Assembly: GCF_012927745.1 (NCBI RefSeq)
Contig: NZ_JABBKX010000006.1
Span: 62,001 to 126,000, forward strand
Direction of reading: 5' to 3'
Length of the DNA stretch: 64,000 bases
Origin: Neoroseomonas marina
GTDB lineage: Bacteria > Pseudomonadota > Alphaproteobacteria > Acetobacterales > Acetobacteraceae
Position 1 is the first letter of the stretch. Every line of letters begins with the position of its first letter. Made by a program: the position numbers and the translations under genes. The notes beneath the pieces were generated by a model. The model saw only the letters and a list, made by a program, of their open reading frames with translations. It did not search any database and was not told where the DNA came from. Below are positions 1 through 7,188 of the stretch, piece after piece.

Positions 1-790
1 GGGCGACGATCGGCTGCGGCGTGCCCGCCGGGGCGGAGATGTAGTTGAAGGGCGCGGCGTCGAAGCCGGGCAGCGTCTCGGCCAGCGCCGGCAGGTCGGG
101 GGCGAGCGGCGAACGCTGCGGCGTGGTGACGGCGAGGGCGCGTAGGTTCCCCGCCCGTGCCGGGGGCAGAAGGATGGACAGCGTGTCGAGCGCCATGCTG
201 ACCGTCCCCGCGATGAGGTCCGTCGTCGCCGGGCCGGTGCCGCGGTAGGGCACATGGGTGATGTCGATGCGAGCCATGAACTTCAGCATCTCGCCGGCGA
301 GGTGCGAGGAGGAGCCGATGCCCGAGGAGGCGAAGGAGAGTCGGCCGGGCTCGGCGCGGGCCAGTGCGATCAGCCCCGTCACGTCCTGCGCTGGCAGCGA
401 AGGGTGGATCGCGAAGAGGTTCGGCGCGCGCTTGTAGCCAGAGACGGGCGCGAAATCGCGCACGGGGTCGTAAGGCAGGCTGCGCATCAGGTGCGGGTTG
501 ATGATCTGCGGCCCCGGCGTGCCGTAGAGCAACGTGTGGCCATCGGGCGTCGCGCGCGCGACGAAGAGCGCGCCGACGGTCGCGCCGCCGCCGGGGCGGT
601 TGTCCACCACCACCGGCTGGCCGAGTGCGGCACCGAGCGGATCGGCGAGCATGCGCGCGCTGGCATCGGCCGAGCCGCCGGCGGCGAAGGGCACGACGAG
701 GCGGAGCGGGCGGTTCGGGAAGGATTGCGCGAAGGCCGGCGCGGCGAGGGCGGCCGGGACGGCGAGCAGGGCGCGGCGGGCGAGCCTCAT
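1..790 (-). CDS. Bug/TctC-family solute-binding protein (3' end cut by window edge)
   Basis: Periplasmic binding protein of the tripartite tricarboxylate transporter (Bug) type, predicted to capture a small carboxylate or related anion. The reading frame is open from the ATG at 790 to base 1, about 263 residues, so roughly the last 60 residues are missing. A twin-arginine-like signal peptide (MRLARRALLAVPAALAAPAFAQ) is followed by the family's NRPLRLVVPFAAGG beta-strand motif; further on are NRPGGG and the loop PYDPVRDF. Its ATG overlaps the stop of the upstream paralogue (ATGA), so the two are translationally coupled. The true ligand cannot be read from sequence. Confidence 0.9.
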   Translation of the reverse strand, partial: MRLARRALLAVPAALAAPAFAQSFPNRPLRLVVPFAAGGSADASARMLADPLGAALGQPVVVDNRPGGGATVGALFVARATPDGHTLLYGTPGPQIINPHLMRSLPYDPVRDFAPVSGYKRAPNLFAIHPSLPAQDVTGLIALARAEPGRLSFASSGIGSSSHLAGEMLKFMARIDITHVPYRGTGPATTDLIAGTVSMALDTLSILLPPARAGNLRALAVTTPQRSPLAPDLPALAETLPGFDAAPFNYISAPAGTPQPIVA

Positions 791-1743
791 TCGATGGTGA
801 TTCCCTGGGATGCGATGACGCCGCGCCAGCGCGCGATCTCCTCCTGCACGGCGGCGGCGAGCTGGGCGGGCGTGCCGCCGAGAGGCTCGGCGCCGAGGGC
901 GGCGAACCGCGCGCGGACGGAAGGGTCGGCAAGCGCATGGTTCGCCGCCTCGTTGATGGCCGCGATGGCGTCGGGCGGCGTGCGTGCGGCCGCGATCAAG
1001 TAGTTGAAGGAGGCGTCGTTGAAGCCCGGCAGCGTGGCCGCGATGGGTGGCAGGTCGGGCGCGGCTTCGGCGCGTTGAGGTGTGCTGACGGCAAGGGCGC
1101 GCAGCCGGCCTTCGCGCACCAGCGGCAGCAGCGCGGCGGCGGTGTCGAGGATCATGTCGACGCGGCCGCCCATCAGGTCCTGCACGCCGGGCGCGGTGCC
1201 GCGATAGGGGATGTGCAGCATCTCGATCCCCGCCATCTGCGCGAAGAGCGCGCCGGCGAGATGCGCGGAGGACCCGATCCCCGCGCTCGCATAGGTGAGG
1301 CCGCCGGGGCGCGACTTCGCCAGCGCGATGAGCTCCGCCACGCTGTGCGCGGGGAAGTCCGGCCGGACCACCAGCACCTTCGGCGCACGCATCAGGGCGA
1401 CGACCGGCGTGAAGTCCGCCATCGCATCGTAGGGGATGTTGCGCATCATCAGCGGGTTGAGGATCTGGATCGACGGCGAGCAGTAGAGCAGCGTCAGCCC
1501 GTCCGCCGGTCCGCGCGCCACCGCGATGGCCGCGACGCTGCCATTGCCGCCGGGCCGGTTCTCGATCAGCACGGGCTGGCCGAGGGTCGCCGCCATCGGG
1601 TCGGCGACGATGCGCGCGATGGTGTCCGCCGTCCCGCCAGGGGCGAGCGGGACCAGGATGCGCATCGGGCGTGGCGGCTGCCAGGCTCCGGCCGTGACCG
1701 GGAAGGCAGCCGTCGCTGCGGCGATCAGGGCGCGACGGCGCAT
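787..1743 (-). CDS. Bug/TctC-family solute-binding protein
   Basis: Second of three tandem Bug-type periplasmic binding proteins, 318 residues, the normal family length. The N-terminal signal peptide (MRRRALIAAATAAFPVTAGA) leads into PMRILVPLAPGGTADT, and the ligand-loop motifs ENRPGGNGS and PYDAMADFTP are present. The stop overlaps the next start by four bases (ATGA) and it begins 4 bases after the upstream paralogue, so all three are one transcript. No membrane components (TctA/TctB) lie nearby. Such orphan receptors are typically expanded in Burkholderiales and Acetobacteraceae; the ligand is unknown. Confidence 0.93.
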   Translation of the reverse strand: MRRRALIAAATAAFPVTAGAWQPPRPMRILVPLAPGGTADTIARIVADPMAATLGQPVLIENRPGGNGSVAAIAVARGPADGLTLLYCSPSIQILNPLMMRNIPYDAMADFTPVVALMRAPKVLVVRPDFPAHSVAELIALAKSRPGGLTYASAGIGSSAHLAGALFAQMAGIEMLHIPYRGTAPGVQDLMGGRVDMILDTAAALLPLVREGRLRALAVSTPQRAEAAPDLPPIAATLPGFNDASFNYLIAAARTPPDAIAAINEAANHALADPSVRARFAALGAEPLGGTPAQLAAAVQEEIARWRGVIASQGITIE

Positions 1744-1747
1744 CGCG

Positions 1748-2716
1748 CTATTCCAGCTTCATGCCGGTCGCGCGTACCACCTCGCCCCAGGTGTCGTAGG
1801 CGGTGCGGATGAAGGTGGCGAATTCCTCGGGGCTGCTCGCGACGATGCGGCCGCCCTGGTCGAGCAGCACGCGGCGCGTGTCGGCATCCTCGAGCGCCGC
1901 GCGCGCGGCGGCGTACAGCGTCGCGACGCGATCGGGCGGCAGGCCGGCGGGGCCGAGCACGCCGTACCAGGTCTCGCTGATGAAGCCGGGCACGCCGGCT
2001 TCCTCGGCGGTGGGGACGTCAGGCAGGATCGCGAGTCGTTGCGGCGCCGTCAGCGCCAGCGCGGGCAGCGCGCCGGAGCGTACCTGGCCGAGCAGCGCGG
2101 GGACGTCGGCGCAGAGGATCTGGATGCGCCCCGCGAGAAGCTCCGTCACCGCCGGCGCCGCGCCGCGGAAGGGCACATGGGTGATGTCGATGCCCGCGCG
2201 CAGCTTGAACAGCTCGCCCGCGAGATGCAGCGAGGAGCCGATGCCCGCAGAGCCGAAGGTCAGCTGGCCGGGCCGCGCCTTCGCGAGTGCCACGAGTTCC
2301 GCAAGGTTGCGCACGCCGAGGCCGGGTGCGACGGAGACGATCTGCGGCACCGCCAGCACCTGCGTGATCGGCGAGAGGTCGCGCCGCGGATCGTAGGGCA
2401 TGTTGGGCTGCAGGTGCGGCAGGATCGCCATGGCGCCGCTGCTCGCGAGGACCAGCGTGTAGCCGTCGGGGCGCGACTTCGCGACGTATTCGACGCCGAT
2501 GAGACCACCGGCGCCGGCGCGGGCCTCCACGACCACGGGCTTGCCGAGGCGTTCGCCCATCACGCGTCCAACGGAACGCGCGATGAGGTCGGCCGGGCCG
2601 CCGGCGGCGAAAGGAATGACGAGGCGGATAGGCTGGTCGGGGAAGGCCTGGGCGCGGGCTTGCCCGGTCAGTGTCGGCAGCATCAGCGCGGAAAGCGCGG
2701 TCCTTCTGCGGATCAT
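1748..2716 (-). CDS. Bug/TctC-family solute-binding protein
   Basis: First-transcribed member of the tandem trio, 322 residues. The frame stays open far upstream of 2716, but the ATG at 2716 is chosen because it opens directly onto a signal peptide (MIRRRTALSALMLPTLTGQARA) followed by FPDQPIRLVIPFAAGG, where Bug proteins start. Internal motifs EARAGAGG and PYDPRRDLSP match the family's ligand loops. The three copies have clearly diverged in sequence, suggesting old duplications or different ligands. The gene upstream in the same direction encodes a CMD-like protein 35 bases away. Confidence 0.92.
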   Translation of the reverse strand: MIRRRTALSALMLPTLTGQARAQAFPDQPIRLVIPFAAGGPADLIARSVGRVMGERLGKPVVVEARAGAGGLIGVEYVAKSRPDGYTLVLASSGAMAILPHLQPNMPYDPRRDLSPITQVLAVPQIVSVAPGLGVRNLAELVALAKARPGQLTFGSAGIGSSLHLAGELFKLRAGIDITHVPFRGAAPAVTELLAGRIQILCADVPALLGQVRSGALPALALTAPQRLAILPDVPTAEEAGVPGFISETWYGVLGPAGLPPDRVATLYAAARAALEDADTRRVLLDQGGRIVASSPEEFATFIRTAYDTWGEVVRATGMKLE

Positions 2717-2751
2717 CCTTGGTTCCTCCCGTGTCGTTGTTCCTGGCGCCG

Positions 2752-3345
2752 CTACTCCGGCGGCGGTTGGTCGAAGAGTCCCTCCGGCGGTGCGGCGAGG
2801 GGGAGCGCCGCCTCCTCGGGCAGCGGGATGCCGTGCGCGTTCAGCGTCATCGCGACCATGGAGTAGTAGCCGACGAGCGCCGTCAGTTCGACCACGCCCT
2901 TGACGCCGAAGCGCTGCGTGACGCGGGCGTGAAGATCGTCCGGCACGTTGCCGTCGCGCAGCAGCAGGCGCGCATAGTCGTAGATCATCGCATCGTCCGG
3001 CTGCGTGAAGCGTGGCGGCCGGCCGTCGCGGATGGCGGCGATGATCTCGGGTTCGAGGCCGGCCTCCGCCGCGGCGCGGGCGTGGACGAACCATTCGACC
3101 TGCGCCGACCAGCGCCGGCCGGTGACGATGATGGCGAGCTCCGCCAGCCGCTTGCCGAGCGAGGTGCTGAAGCGCAGCGATTCCCCCAGCGCCGACCAGG
3201 CGCGCGCGAGGTCCGGCGCATGGATCGCCGCGCGCAGCGGGCCGACGACGCGCCCGCGCGGGCCGGAGACGACGCGGTCCCACACCTCCCGCTGCGCATC
3301 CTCGGTCAAATCCTCGCGCGCGGCGGGCAGGGGGATGCGGGGCAT
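2752..3345 (-). CDS. Carboxymuconolactone decarboxylase-like protein
   Basis: 197-residue protein of the carboxymuconolactone decarboxylase/AhpD-like helical family. The sequence around residues 85-110 has the family's E-x3-H arrangement (EWFVHARAAAEAGL) and the later FGVKGVVELTALVGYY helix is typical. No CxxC pair of the AhpD peroxidase type is visible, so a peroxidase role is unlikely; the real activity is unknown. The start at 3345 (MPRIPLPAAREDL) is preferred over the longer open frame to 3558, because the upstream part overlaps the GST gene and shows no family similarity. It sits between a GST and Bug proteins, suggesting an aromatic-acid or xenobiotic catabolic operon. Confidence 0.85.
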   Translation of the reverse strand: MPRIPLPAAREDLTEDAQREVWDRVVSGPRGRVVGPLRAAIHAPDLARAWSALGESLRFSTSLGKRLAELAIIVTGRRWSAQVEWFVHARAAAEAGLEPEIIAAIRDGRPPRFTQPDDAMIYDYARLLLRDGNVPDDLHARVTQRFGVKGVVELTALVGYYSMVAMTLNAHGIPLPEEAALPLAAPPEGLFDQPPPE

Positions 3346-3367
3346 GGGCGGCGGTCCTTCCGGCGCG

Positions 3368-3985
3368 TCAGGCGTCGATGACGGGCGTGGCGAGCATCGA
3401 CGGGCGCTTCGCGAAGCCGGCCTGCCAGGCGGAGAAGCGCGGGGCGCGGTCGCGCCAACCGAGGTCGGCGAAGCGGAAATCCATGTAGTCGCCGGCGATG
3501 GCGAAGGTGATCTGCGCGACGCCGACCGGCGCGGCAGCGATCGCCTCGATCTCGGCATCGATGGCCGGCAGCAGGGCGTCGAGCTTGGTCGTGAAGGTGT
3601 CGATCAGTTCGGGCTGCGGGACCGCGCGCGCGCGCTCGGCGCGCCAGAGGATCAGCATGTCGAGGAAGCCGGTCGCGAGCGCGTGGCGGCGAAGTTCGAC
3701 GAAGCGCGGCATGCCAGAGGCCGGGATGAGGCGCCCGCCGCCGGCCAGGCTGTCGAGGTATTCGACGATGACGAGGCTGTCGTAGAGGACCGTCCCGTCC
3801 TCCAGCACCAGGGTCGGGATCTTGCCGAGCGGATTGTCGGGCAGGAGCTCGGGCGCGACCTTGGTCATGGCGACGACGGTGCGCACGGTGTCGATGCGGT
3901 CGGCGAGGCCGAGTTCGTGCGCCGCGACCATGACCTTGCGCACGAAGGGGGAGCGCGGGGACCAGTGAAGCTTCATCATGGACAT
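3368..3985 (-). CDS. Glutathione S-transferase family protein
   Basis: 205-residue cytosolic protein with an N-terminal thioredoxin-like GST domain: the opening KLHWSPRSPFVRKV contains the Ser that usually activates glutathione in this family, DNPLGKIPTL is the cis-Pro glutathione-binding loop, and EDGTVLYDSLVIVEYLD is the conserved Ser/Asp helix. The C-terminal all-helical domain follows. An alternative start three codons in (MMKLHW) is equally possible. It is the first gene of the minus-strand operon and is separated by about 110 bp from the divergent fumarase operon, so a shared divergent promoter region lies at 3986-4093. Confidence 0.9.
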   Translation of the reverse strand: MSMMKLHWSPRSPFVRKVMVAAHELGLADRIDTVRTVVAMTKVAPELLPDNPLGKIPTLVLEDGTVLYDSLVIVEYLDSLAGGGRLIPASGMPRFVELRRHALATGFLDMLILWRAERARAVPQPELIDTFTTKLDALLPAIDAEIEAIAAAPVGVAQITFAIAGDYMDFRFADLGWRDRAPRFSAWQAGFAKRPSMLATPVIDA

Positions 3986-4093
3986 GCGGCGCCGCGGCGC
4001 CCCTCCCTCTTGTGCCGTTAGGTCAGTTGTATGACTTTAAGGCCGCGCGCGCCGGCGTCCAGCCATCGCGTGCAGGGAAGGAAACCGGGGTGC

Positions 4094-4963
4094 ATGCCCA
4101 TCACCTATGAGGCGGTGAAGGCGCTGTCCGCGCAGCTCTACGACTGGTCGCTGCGCGCCGTGCCGGCCGACACCAAGGATGGCCTCGGCCGGGCGCTGGA
4201 GGCGGAAACCCATGACGGGGCGCGCCAAGTACTCCGGATGATGCTCGGGTCCGCGCGCAAGGCGGAAGCGGAAGGACGCTTCATCTGCTCGGATGCGGGC
4301 GTGCCGGTCTATCACGTCACGATCGGCACCGCGGCGCGGCTCGAGGGCGACATCAAGGCGGCGGTCTCGGACGGCTTCGACGAACTCGTCGCGACCATCG
4401 ATCCGCCGCTGCTCAAGCATGTGACGAACCCGCTGACGAATGAGCGCGGCTACAAGGGCAAGGACATGCCGCTGGTGACCTGGGACGTCGCCGGCGGGGC
4501 GGACTGGGTCGAGATCCTGTGCCAGCCCAAGGCGCTGGGATCGGGCCGCTGGGCGGCGCTCGAGACCTTCTCCTTCCCCACCCTCGCCGAGATCGAGGCC
4601 TATGTGATGAAGGTGGTGCTGCAGGCGGGATCGCAGCACTGCCCGCCGGTGATCGTCGGCGTGGGCATCGGCGGGTCCTTCGACGTCGCGGCGCGCATCT
4701 CGAGCAAGGCGACGATGCGCCCGATCGGCAGCACGAACCCCGAGCCGGTGCTGGCGGCGATGGAGGAGCGGCTGCTGCGCGCGGTGAACGCCACGGGCTT
4801 CGGCCCGATGGGCACGGGCGGCGACACGACGGCGCTGGCGGTGCATGTCGATTACGCCTCGGGGCACGGCTACACGCCGGTCGCCGTGTGCTTCAACTGC
4901 TGGATCAACCGGCGGACGCGCGCGCGCATCCATGGCGACGGGACGGTGGAGCGCCTGGAATGA
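4094..4963 (+). CDS. Class I fumarate hydratase / L(+)-tartrate dehydratase alpha subunit
   Basis: 289-residue catalytic N-terminal-type subunit of a two-subunit, iron-sulfur class I hydro-lyase that interconverts fumarate and malate or dehydrates tartrate. Probable cluster-ligand cysteines lie at residue 65 (ICSDAG), 183 (HCPPVIVGVGIGG) and 266/269 (VCFNCWINRR). The ATG at 4094 is used rather than the upstream ATG at 4031, because the family starts near MPITYEAVKALSAQ and the upstream 21 codons look non-coding. The stop overlaps the beta-subunit start (ATGA). Substrate (fumarate versus tartrate) cannot be decided by eye. Confidence 0.92.
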   Translation: MPITYEAVKALSAQLYDWSLRAVPADTKDGLGRALEAETHDGARQVLRMMLGSARKAEAEGRFICSDAGVPVYHVTIGTAARLEGDIKAAVSDGFDELVATIDPPLLKHVTNPLTNERGYKGKDMPLVTWDVAGGADWVEILCQPKALGSGRWAALETFSFPTLAEIEAYVMKVVLQAGSQHCPPVIVGVGIGGSFDVAARISSKATMRPIGSTNPEPVLAAMEERLLRAVNATGFGPMGTGGDTTALAVHVDYASGHGYTPVAVCFNCWINRRTRARIHGDGTVERLE

Positions 4964-5586
4964 CCAGCCTGCACAGCATCCGCATGCCGATGTCGCGGGA
5001 GGAGGCGCGCAGCCTGCGCGCCGGCGACATGGTGCTGCTCGACGGGGAGATCGTCATCACCGCCGGGCTGCCGACCGTCCAGCGCCTGGTCGCCTGCGCC
5101 GAGGAAGGGCGCGATCCGCCCATCCCGCTCGCGGGGGGGTCGCTGATGCATCTGGGGTCCTATTCGCGCGACACGGCGGATGGCGGGCTCGAGGTGCTCT
5201 ACATGAACCCGACGACCAGCACGCGCTTCAACGCGCTGATGCCGCGGCTGATCCGGCATTTCGGGCTGACCGCGGTCGGCGGGAAGGGCGGGCTCGACGC
5301 TGCCTGCGTGGAGGCGATGCGGGAGGTGGGGTGCGTCTACCTCTCCTTCCTTGGCGGCGGGGCGCCGCTGCATTCGGCGGCGATCGAGGCGGTACGGGAT
5401 GTCGCCTATCCCGACCTCGTCGCGCATTACCGGCTGGTGCGGCTCGCGGTGCGCGGGCTCGGTCCGCTGACGGTCGGCATCGACGCGCAGGGCAACAGCC
5501 TGTTCGACTCGCTGCGGCACGATGCGGAGGCACGCATGCCCGAAATCCTCGCACGGCTCGCCGCGGATCGCGCCGGCGCGCCGTGA
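4960..5586 (+). CDS. Class I fumarate hydratase / L(+)-tartrate dehydratase beta subunit
   Basis: 208-residue C-terminal-type subunit that completes the [4Fe-4S] hydro-lyase with the alpha subunit. Recognisable family segments are SLRAGDMVLLDGEIVITAG near residue 20-40, the swivelling-domain loop MNPTTSTRFNALMP, and VGGKGGLDAACVEAM. The ATG is embedded in the stop of the upstream gene (ATGA), which fixes the start. Separate alpha and beta chains are the TtdAB-like arrangement rather than the single-chain FumA form. No dicarboxylate transporter is adjacent. Confidence 0.92.
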   Translation: MTSLHSIRMPMSREEARSLRAGDMVLLDGEIVITAGLPTVQRLVACAEEGRDPPIPLAGGSLMHLGSYSRDTADGGLEVLYMNPTTSTRFNALMPRLIRHFGLTAVGGKGGLDAACVEAMREVGCVYLSFLGGGAPLHSAAIEAVRDVAYPDLVAHYRLVRLAVRGLGPLTVGIDAQGNSLFDSLRHDAEARMPEILARLAADRAGAP

Positions 5587-5658
5587 ATTCTGCCGGGGGC
5601 TCGCTTGCCGAGCCTTCCATCCGGTGCATAGACTTCCGCGATCAGCGCGGGACGAGTG

Positions 5659-6912
5659 ATGCCGGGGTATTCGGGCTTTCGTATCCTGACGGAGGGGCTT
5701 CGCGGCAACAGCGGCTGGAAGCCCGCCTGGCGCAAGGCGGCGCCGAAGCCGTCCTATGACGTCATCGTCGTGGGCGGCGGCGGGCACGGCCTGGCCACCG
5801 CCTTCTACCTGGCGAGCGAGCACGGCATCACCAATGTCGCCGTGTTGGAACGCGGCCTGATCGGGCAGGGCAACACGGGCCGCAATACGACGATCGTGCG
5901 ATCCAACTACATGCTGCCCGAGAACAACAATTTCTACGAGCATTCGCTGAAGCTTTGGGAGGGGCTGGAGCAATCGCTCAACTACAACGTCATGATGAGC
6001 CAGCGCGGCGTCATCAATCTCTTTCACAACGAGGCGCAGAAGAACGCCGCGCTGCGGCGCGGCAACTCGATGCGGCTGAACGGCATCGATGCCGAGATCC
6101 TGGATCGTGACGGCGTGAAGGCGATGTGCCCGATCGTCGACGTCGACAACGGCCGCTATCCGGTGATGGGCGGGCTGCTGCAGCGGCGCGGCGGCACGGC
6201 GCGGCACGATGCGGTCGCCTGGGGCTTCGCCCATGCGGCGGATGCGCGCGGCGTCGACATTGTCGAGCATTGCGAAGTCACCGGCATGATCATCGAGGGC
6301 GGCGCCATCCAGGGCGTGCGCACCACGCGGGGCGAGATCCGGGCGCCCAAGGTCGGTCTCGCGGTCGCGGGCAGCACCAGCACGCTGACGGCCATGGCCG
6401 GCTTCGACGTGCCGATCGAGACGCATCTGCTGCAGGCCTTCGTGAGCGAGGGGCTGAAGCCGCTGATCGACTGCGTCGTCACCTTCGGCGCCGGGCATTT
6501 CTACGTCAGCCAGTCGGACAAGGGCGGGCTGGTCTTCGGCGGTGGGCTGGACGGGTATCCGTCCTACGGCCAGCGCGGCACGCTGCCGACGGCCGAGCAT
6601 GTGTATTCGGCGGGCGTCAGCATGATCCCGGCCCTCGGGCGGCTGCGCGGGCTGCGGTCCTGGGCGGGTGTGATGGACATGACACCGGATGGGTCGCCCT
6701 ATATCTGCAAGACGCCGGTGCAAGGGCTCTACATGACCGCGGGCTGGTGCTACGGCGGCTTCAAGGCGACGCCGGGATCCGGCTGGTGCCATGCCTGGAC
6801 CATCGCCAAGGACGCGCCGCACCGGCTGAATGCCGCGCATACGCTGGACAGGTTCCGCGAGGGCCGGATGCTCGACGAGCGGGGCAACGGCCCCTTCTTC
6901 TGGGCGCAGTAG
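5659..6912 (+). CDS. soxB: Sarcosine oxidase subunit beta
   Basis: 417-residue flavoprotein subunit of heterotetrameric sarcosine oxidase, which oxidises N-methylglycine to glycine, H2O2 and a one-carbon unit passed to tetrahydrofolate. An N-terminal dinucleotide-binding motif VIVVGGGGHGLATAFY (residues 35-50) binds FAD; His183 in GTARHDAVAW corresponds to the known covalent FMN-His of this family. An in-frame GTG directly precedes the ATG; the ATG at 5659 is chosen because family members begin MxxYSGFR. First gene of the sox operon, abutting soxD. Confidence 0.96.
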   Translation: MPGYSGFRILTEGLRGNSGWKPAWRKAAPKPSYDVIVVGGGGHGLATAFYLASEHGITNVAVLERGLIGQGNTGRNTTIVRSNYMLPENNNFYEHSLKLWEGLEQSLNYNVMMSQRGVINLFHNEAQKNAALRRGNSMRLNGIDAEILDRDGVKAMCPIVDVDNGRYPVMGGLLQRRGGTARHDAVAWGFAHAADARGVDIVEHCEVTGMIIEGGAIQGVRTTRGEIRAPKVGLAVAGSTSTLTAMAGFDVPIETHLLQAFVSEGLKPLIDCVVTFGAGHFYVSQSDKGGLVFGGGLDGYPSYGQRGTLPTAEHVYSAGVSMIPALGRLRGLRSWAGVMDMTPDGSPYICKTPVQGLYMTAGWCYGGFKATPGSGWCHAWTIAKDAPHRLNAAHTLDRFREGRMLDERGNGPFFWAQ

Positions 6913-7188
6913 ATGCTGCGCATCCCTTGCCCCCATTGCGGCGCGCGCGACGAGGTGGAGTTCATTTACCGCGGCGATGCCACCGTCACGCGGCCCGGCC
7001 CGGATGGCGATGTCGGCGCCTTCCACGACTACCTGTATCTGCGGCGCAATCCGCGCGGCTGGCAGGTGGAGTGGTGGCAGCACAATGGAGGCTGCCGCAC
7101 CTTCCTGAAGGTGCTGCGCCACACCGTGACGCATGAGGTCCGCGCCGTCGCCACCGCGACCGAGACGCTCGAGGTGCCCGGGGCATGA
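6913..7188 (+). CDS. soxD: Sarcosine oxidase subunit delta
   Basis: 91-residue small subunit of heterotetrameric sarcosine oxidase. It carries the structural zinc site of the family: Cys6 and Cys9 in CPHCG, and His57 and Cys61 in QHNGGC. The gene starts immediately after the soxB stop and its own stop overlaps the soxA start by four bases, giving the standard order soxB-D-A. Length matches the usual 85-100 residues. Its role is structural, at the alpha/delta interface. Confidence 0.96.
   Translation: MLRIPCPHCGARDEVEFIYRGDATVTRPGPDGDVGAFHDYLYLRRNPRGWQVEWWQHNGGCRTFLKVLRHTVTHEVRAVATATETLEVPGA

Noticed and set aside
4031-4093. N-terminal extension of the fumarase alpha subunit from the ATG at 4031
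   Set aside because: The 21 extra residues (TLRPRAPASSHRVQG) do not match the family and the ATG at 4094 begins at the conserved position.
4870-7134. 754-codon minus-strand open frame opposite fumarase beta and soxB
   Set aside because: Shadow of two well-recognised plus-strand genes.
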